From: Acetanaerobacterium elongatum
Lineage (GTDB): Bacteria > Bacillota > Clostridia > Oscillospirales > Ruminococcaceae
Direction of reading: 5' to 3'
Length of the DNA: 33,823 bases
NCBI RefSeq assembly: GCF_900103835.1
Contig: NZ_FNID01000032.1
Coordinates: 1-33,823, forward strand
Positions 31,493 through 33,823 of this stretch are shown here, in pieces. Made by a program: the position numbers and the translations under genes. A model generated the notes under the pieces. The model made no database searches, was not told the DNA's origin, and was given only the letters and a program-made list of their open reading frames with translations. Positions within the stretch are counted from its first letter, which is position 1. Each line of letters starts with the position of its first letter.

Positions 31493-31527
31493 AAGTGCCG
31501 AAAAGCGCCCATTCTACGGCACTTTTT
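31493..31527 (+). terminator. Hairpin with T tract in the right boundary zone
   Basis: AAGTGCCG pairs perfectly with CGGCACTT around a 16-nt loop and runs into TTTTT. It may be the end of an older transcription unit, as no gene now precedes it directly. Confidence 0.55.
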
Positions 31528-31530
31528 CGA

Positions 31531-31582
31531 TTTGAATACCCCTGTGCGGTTTTGAATACCCTAACGCAAAATTTGAATACCC
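31531..31582 (+). repeat. Three iteron-like repeats TTTGAATACCC
   Basis: The 11-mer TTTGAATACCC starts at 31531, 31551 and 31572, giving periods of 20 and 21 bp, about two helical turns. The second and third copies continue TAAC. The spacing suggests repeated protein binding on one face of the DNA. The binder is unknown. Confidence 0.65.
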
Positions 31583-31602
31583 TAACCGATGAAAAATAAA
31601 AT

Positions 31603-32433
31603 TGTATTGACGCTTTGGTCACAGCACAAAAAACCTTTTGTACTGACTACCTCACCAAGAAGATGAAGGTAAATGAGGGTGAGATTCCGCAATATTATGT
31701 AACCGGAAGCCATCCGGCTATCATTTCTGAAGAGCTCTACAACTATGTTCAATTTGAAATAAAGCGGCGCAAAGGAATAAGGTATGTTACCAGCGCGGGT
31801 TGCTTTGCGGGGCACATAGTCTGCGGCGATTGCGGCAGCGTCTATGGTACAAAGGTCTGGCACAGTAACAGCAAGTACCGCCGCACAATATGGTAGTGTA
31901 ACAGCAAATTCAAAGGTGACAATAAGTGCTCCACACCTCACTTCTATGAGGAACAGCTAAAGGATGTTTTTCTACAGGCAATGAACAGCTTAATCACTGA
32001 TAAAAGCAAAATCATTGTGGCTTATCATGAAGTAATATCTATTCTCACAGATAATTCAGCCTTTCAGGTTGAAGCCGAAACACTCCAAAGTGAATGCGAT
32101 ATCGTTCTTGAACTGATGCGTAAGATGGTTGAGGAGAATTCACGTAATGCGCTCGATCAAGGTGATTACAAGCGCAGATACGATGCACTGGTGGAACGCT
32201 ACGATAATGCACGAGATCGACTCTCAGAGGTCAGCAAAACGATTGATAGCCGCAATGACAAACGGCAGGAGCTTGAACGTTTCCTGCAGATATTGAAAAA
32301 GCAAGAGGGTCTGCTCACCGAATTTGATGAAGACTTATGGCTGGGCACAGTTCATCAGCTAATCGTTCGGTCTAAGACGGAGTTTGTGTTAGTATTTAAG
32401 GATGGCACGGAGTTACCTTGGACAATGGGATAA
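31603..32433 (+). pseudogene. Serine recombinase pseudogene: 5' end missing, internal amber stop
   Basis: One reading frame encodes the second half of a large serine recombinase: TAQKTFCTDYLTKKMKVNEG, IPQYYVTGSHPAIISEELYN, zinc-ribbon CGDCGSVYGTKVWHS, CNSKF, KCSTPHFYEE, then the coiled coil and the end FVLVFKDGTELPWTMG. The catalytic serine domain is absent. An in-frame TAG at 31894-31896 replaces the residue between W and CNSKF, where recombinase 2 has His; Gln to amber (CAG to TAG) is the simplest change. It is similar to, but clearly diverged from, recombinase 2. Confidence 0.85.
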
Positions 32434-32444
32434 GGTCATACATG

Positions 32445-32490
32445 GCCCGCAAGGTTCGGTTTTGTATTCCGAGCTTTGTGGGCTATTTTT
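32445..32490 (+). terminator. Terminator after the recombinase pseudogene
   Basis: GCCCGCAA pairs with TTGTGGGC and is extended inside by TCGG/CCGA; TATTTTT follows. It lies 12 nt after the pseudogene stop, so it was probably that gene's terminator. Confidence 0.6.
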
Positions 32491-32537
32491 GTTTTTCAAG
32501 GTTTACTTTATCCGCATCCTCCCCACTACAGTTTCAT

Positions 32538-32831
32538 TCAATATTTGGGGGCTGGCCAGGGAACCCCATTATTATATGCGTCGTCTTCTCCGCATAGCGT
32601 GCAGTAATACTGACCAAACCTGATTTCATTACCACAAATCCAGCAATACCGCATGGGAAGTGCAGCCTGGCGCGCTTCTTTTTGACGCCGCTCTGCTTCT
32701 GAGAGAATCACTCTCCCGTCTTTAAAAGCCTTTATTCTTCCTTTGGAACCATAAGTGATTTCTGAGTTGCATGAATAGCATTTTGTGTTGTTATCGTTTA
32801 TTGAGTTTTCGCAGACAGGACATTTACGCAT
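32538..32831 (-). CDS. Double zinc-ribbon protein
   Basis: 97 aa with four CxxC pairs: MRKCPVCENSINDNNTKCYSC forms the first zinc ribbon and YCWICGNEIRFGQYYCTLCG the second, joined by a basic linker (SKGRIKAFKDGRVILSEAER). No enzyme motif is present. It may bind nucleic acid or protein. ATG 32831 follows TTTAGGAGGAAAATTACA. It runs opposite to the phage and recombinase genes and is probably host DNA or part of another element. Confidence 0.75.
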   Translation of the reverse strand: MRKCPVCENSINDNNTKCYSCNSEITYGSKGRIKAFKDGRVILSEAERRQKEARQAALPMRYCWICGNEIRFGQYYCTLCGEDDAYNNGVPWPAPKY

Positions 32832-33233
32832 TGTAATTTTCCTCCTAAACTTATTTATACGGTTGTATATAAAAAGCCAGTAACACACCTCGAAACACGA
32901 AGTGGTTACTGGCTATAGAAGCAACTTCTATTAATCTGAAAACAAAATTTTCAGAACGCCTGCCTTAGTTTGAAACCAAAGCAAATATTATACAATATGC
33001 ACATGATACTACAAAATATAAGTGTTGTCAATCATTAGTTGGAGCGCAAAGATTTAAGACGTGTTGGAGCGCAATGATTAGACAAAATACCAGTGCCGGT
33101 ATTACGCCCAATTATAATTTTCTAAATTATTCAAGGTTTCCTTTTTCCACGAATATGCTTGAAATCTATGACATAGTGCGCACCGTTGACCAGAATTCAT
33201 TCGTAGCTTAGACAGCACAAGAATTTAGCTAGG
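32832..33233. other. Noncoding stretch with hairpins and direct repeats
   Basis: No gene seen. Contents: a long hairpin at 32875-32914 (AGCCAGTAAC/GTTACTGGCT, inner CAC.TCG/CGA.GTG), a second at 32937-32955 (CTGAAAA/TTTTCAG), and GTTGGAGCGCAA at 33038-33049 and again at 33063-33074, each followed by a GATT motif. The rest is AT-rich. Confidence 0.55.
32875..32914 (-). terminator. Long hairpin upstream of the zinc-ribbon gene
   Basis: A 10-bp perfect outer stem (AGCCAGTAAC/GTTACTGGCT) encloses a nearly perfect 7-bp stem and a 5-nt loop. On the minus strand it lies in the leader of the zinc-ribbon gene and is followed by TTTTTATAT, so it could act as an attenuator there. Confidence 0.45.
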
Positions 33234-33486
33234 TTAAAGCATTTTATCGGGCTTAACAGTATTTCTCATGCTTTCATTTGCTACTACTCCATACATATTT
33301 TGCGAACAATGAAGACGAATACCCGTGTTGCGTAAAATAGTATCTGTAGCCCCGTCTGTGCAAACAGCACCTCCTCCGGTAGGTTCTCCTAAAACATATC
33401 CGAGATTATTAGCCTTGAAAACTGCCGCAAAATGTCCACATGTAGAGAAACACCCCGAGTCAATTATGAGTGTTTTGTTACCAACA
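33234..33486 (-). pseudogene. 3' fragment of an S41-type (C-terminal processing) peptidase gene
   Basis: Read on the minus strand, about 80 codons give FVGNKTLIIDSGCFSTCGHF, AAVFKANNLGYVLGEPTGGG and the end ESMRNTVKPDKML. The (S/C)FSxxGHFAxxxKxNxLGxxxGEPTGG pattern is the active-site segment of S41 tail-specific peptidases, with the nucleophile serine in CFSTC. The N-terminal and PDZ parts are missing because an IS1182-type transposase gene ends just upstream (33491). The gene is therefore broken. The IS boundary near 33486 is approximate. Confidence 0.6.
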
Positions 33487-33490
33487 AAAC

Positions 33491-33823
33491 TCAGATTACT
33501 GACAAAACCCGCCCTTTTCCGGCGGGTTTTGTGTATGTAGGCAAAAATAGCAGGCAACGTTTTACGGATTGCATAATATCCCGGTTTGACAGGATATTTG
33601 CAATCTTTTTCATGTTCTGCACAGCAGCAGTGAGCAGGCATTGTTCCGCTGCTTTCGCAAGCCCGCGCATGCGGCAATAGCGAAGCCCATGCAGCTCTTT
33701 TGAATCTGCAAAACTTCGCTCGATTGTTTCTTTTCTTCTGGCGTATATCTTCTTGCCATATTCCGTATGGGTGAAAGCGTATGCTCTGTCCTTGTAATCC
33801 TCCCATACATGGCGGCGTACGCT
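33491..33823 (-). CDS. IS1182-type transposase, C-terminal part
   Basis: The 110 visible codons read [40 protein letters not shown] and [20 protein letters not shown], then a degraded-looking end with [38 protein letters not shown] holds the catalytic Glu of DDE transposases of the IS1182/IS5 type (DUF772-related). The rest lies beyond the window. Its stop at 33491 is near the junction with the S41 fragment. Confidence 0.8.
   Translation of the reverse strand, partial: SVRRHVWEDYKDRAYAFTHTEYGKKIYARRKETIERSFADSKELHGLRYCRMRGLAKAAEQCLLTAAVQNMKKIANILSNRDIMQSVKRCLLFLPTYTKPAGKGRVLSVI
33502..33532. terminator. Terminator-like hairpin in the transposase 3' end
   Basis: ACAAAACCCGCC and GGCGGGTTTTGT form a perfect 12-bp stem with a 7-nt loop inside the last codons of the IS1182 transposase gene. 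It has T-rich flanks on both strands and probably ends transcription in either direction. Confidence 0.6.

Larger units (their letters stand above)
31295..31602. other. Noncoding stretch between recombinase operon and recombinase remnant
   Basis: About 300 nt without a credible gene. It contains an intrinsic-terminator-like hairpin (31493-31527) and three direct repeats (31531-31582). This is the likely right boundary zone of the prophage, but no att core can be identified without the other end or an empty site. Confidence 0.5.

Noticed and set aside
31531-31582. CRISPR array
   Set aside because: Only three 11-bp repeats with 9-10 bp gaps; far too short for CRISPR repeats and spacers, and no cas gene.
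33234-33806. One 190-codon minus-strand frame
   Set aside because: It is a chance fusion: the first half runs out of frame through the transposase gene; only the last 80 or so codons are a real (peptidase) fragment.

Overview
The window is most of a siphovirus-type prophage in a Gram-positive host, probably a member of the class Clostridia. The evidence for this host is near-balanced base composition, strong AGGAGG-type ribosome binding sites, sigma-A-like promoters, a phi13-type major tail protein, an XkdX protein, a Clostridia-type holin, and a right end carrying three overlapping large serine recombinases. No rRNA or housekeeping gene is present, so the species cannot be named.

Layout. 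(1) Positions 1-1300: a truncated IS200-type element and a minus-strand Fic protein with an N-terminal DNA-binding domain. (2) 1380-8872: packaging module (HNH endonuclease, small terminase, large terminase) with the usual small-gene cassette between the terminases: ParB/N-methyltransferase fusion, PP-loop PAPS-reductase-like enzyme, and DUF4314-, DUF5049- and other small phage proteins. (3) 9026-10213: an AAA/DUF4143 ATPase cargo gene. (4) 10439-15580: HK97-type head and neck genes (portal, ClpP-like protease, capsid, connectors, tail terminator, major tail protein). (5) 15577-16151: tail assembly chaperones joined by a probable -1 programmed frameshift. (6) 16194-17860: two toxin-antitoxin modules (Phd-RelE on +, AbrB-PIN on -). 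(7) 17902-24902: tape measure, distal tail protein, tail/baseplate proteins, kelch-like adhesin candidate and XkdX. (8) 24899-26029: holin and amidase. (9) 26218-31245: zinc-finger/HTH protein, SHOCT-like protein and three serine recombinases. (10) 31300-33823: non-phage debris: a recombinase pseudogene, a zinc-ribbon protein, an S41-peptidase fragment and an IS1182-type transposase fragment.

The structural genes overlap or nearly touch and read as one late operon. Cargo modules sit at its module boundaries (HNH/small terminase, large terminase/portal, chaperone/tape measure), and three of them have clear promoters of their own. Compact hairpins stand just before the HNH, large-terminase, portal and tape-measure genes. 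The most unusual observations are: a second, decayed copy of the tape-measure start upstream of the AbrB-PIN cassette; an orphan antitoxin with an intact promoter and operator but a toxin cut to 21 codons; a methyltransferase/PP-loop enzyme pair with overlapping reading frames; a multi-arm RNA structure between two tail genes; and nine exact-length 22-residue repeats in the tape measure. No early phage region (repressor, replication) is visible, so that region is lost or lies outside the window.
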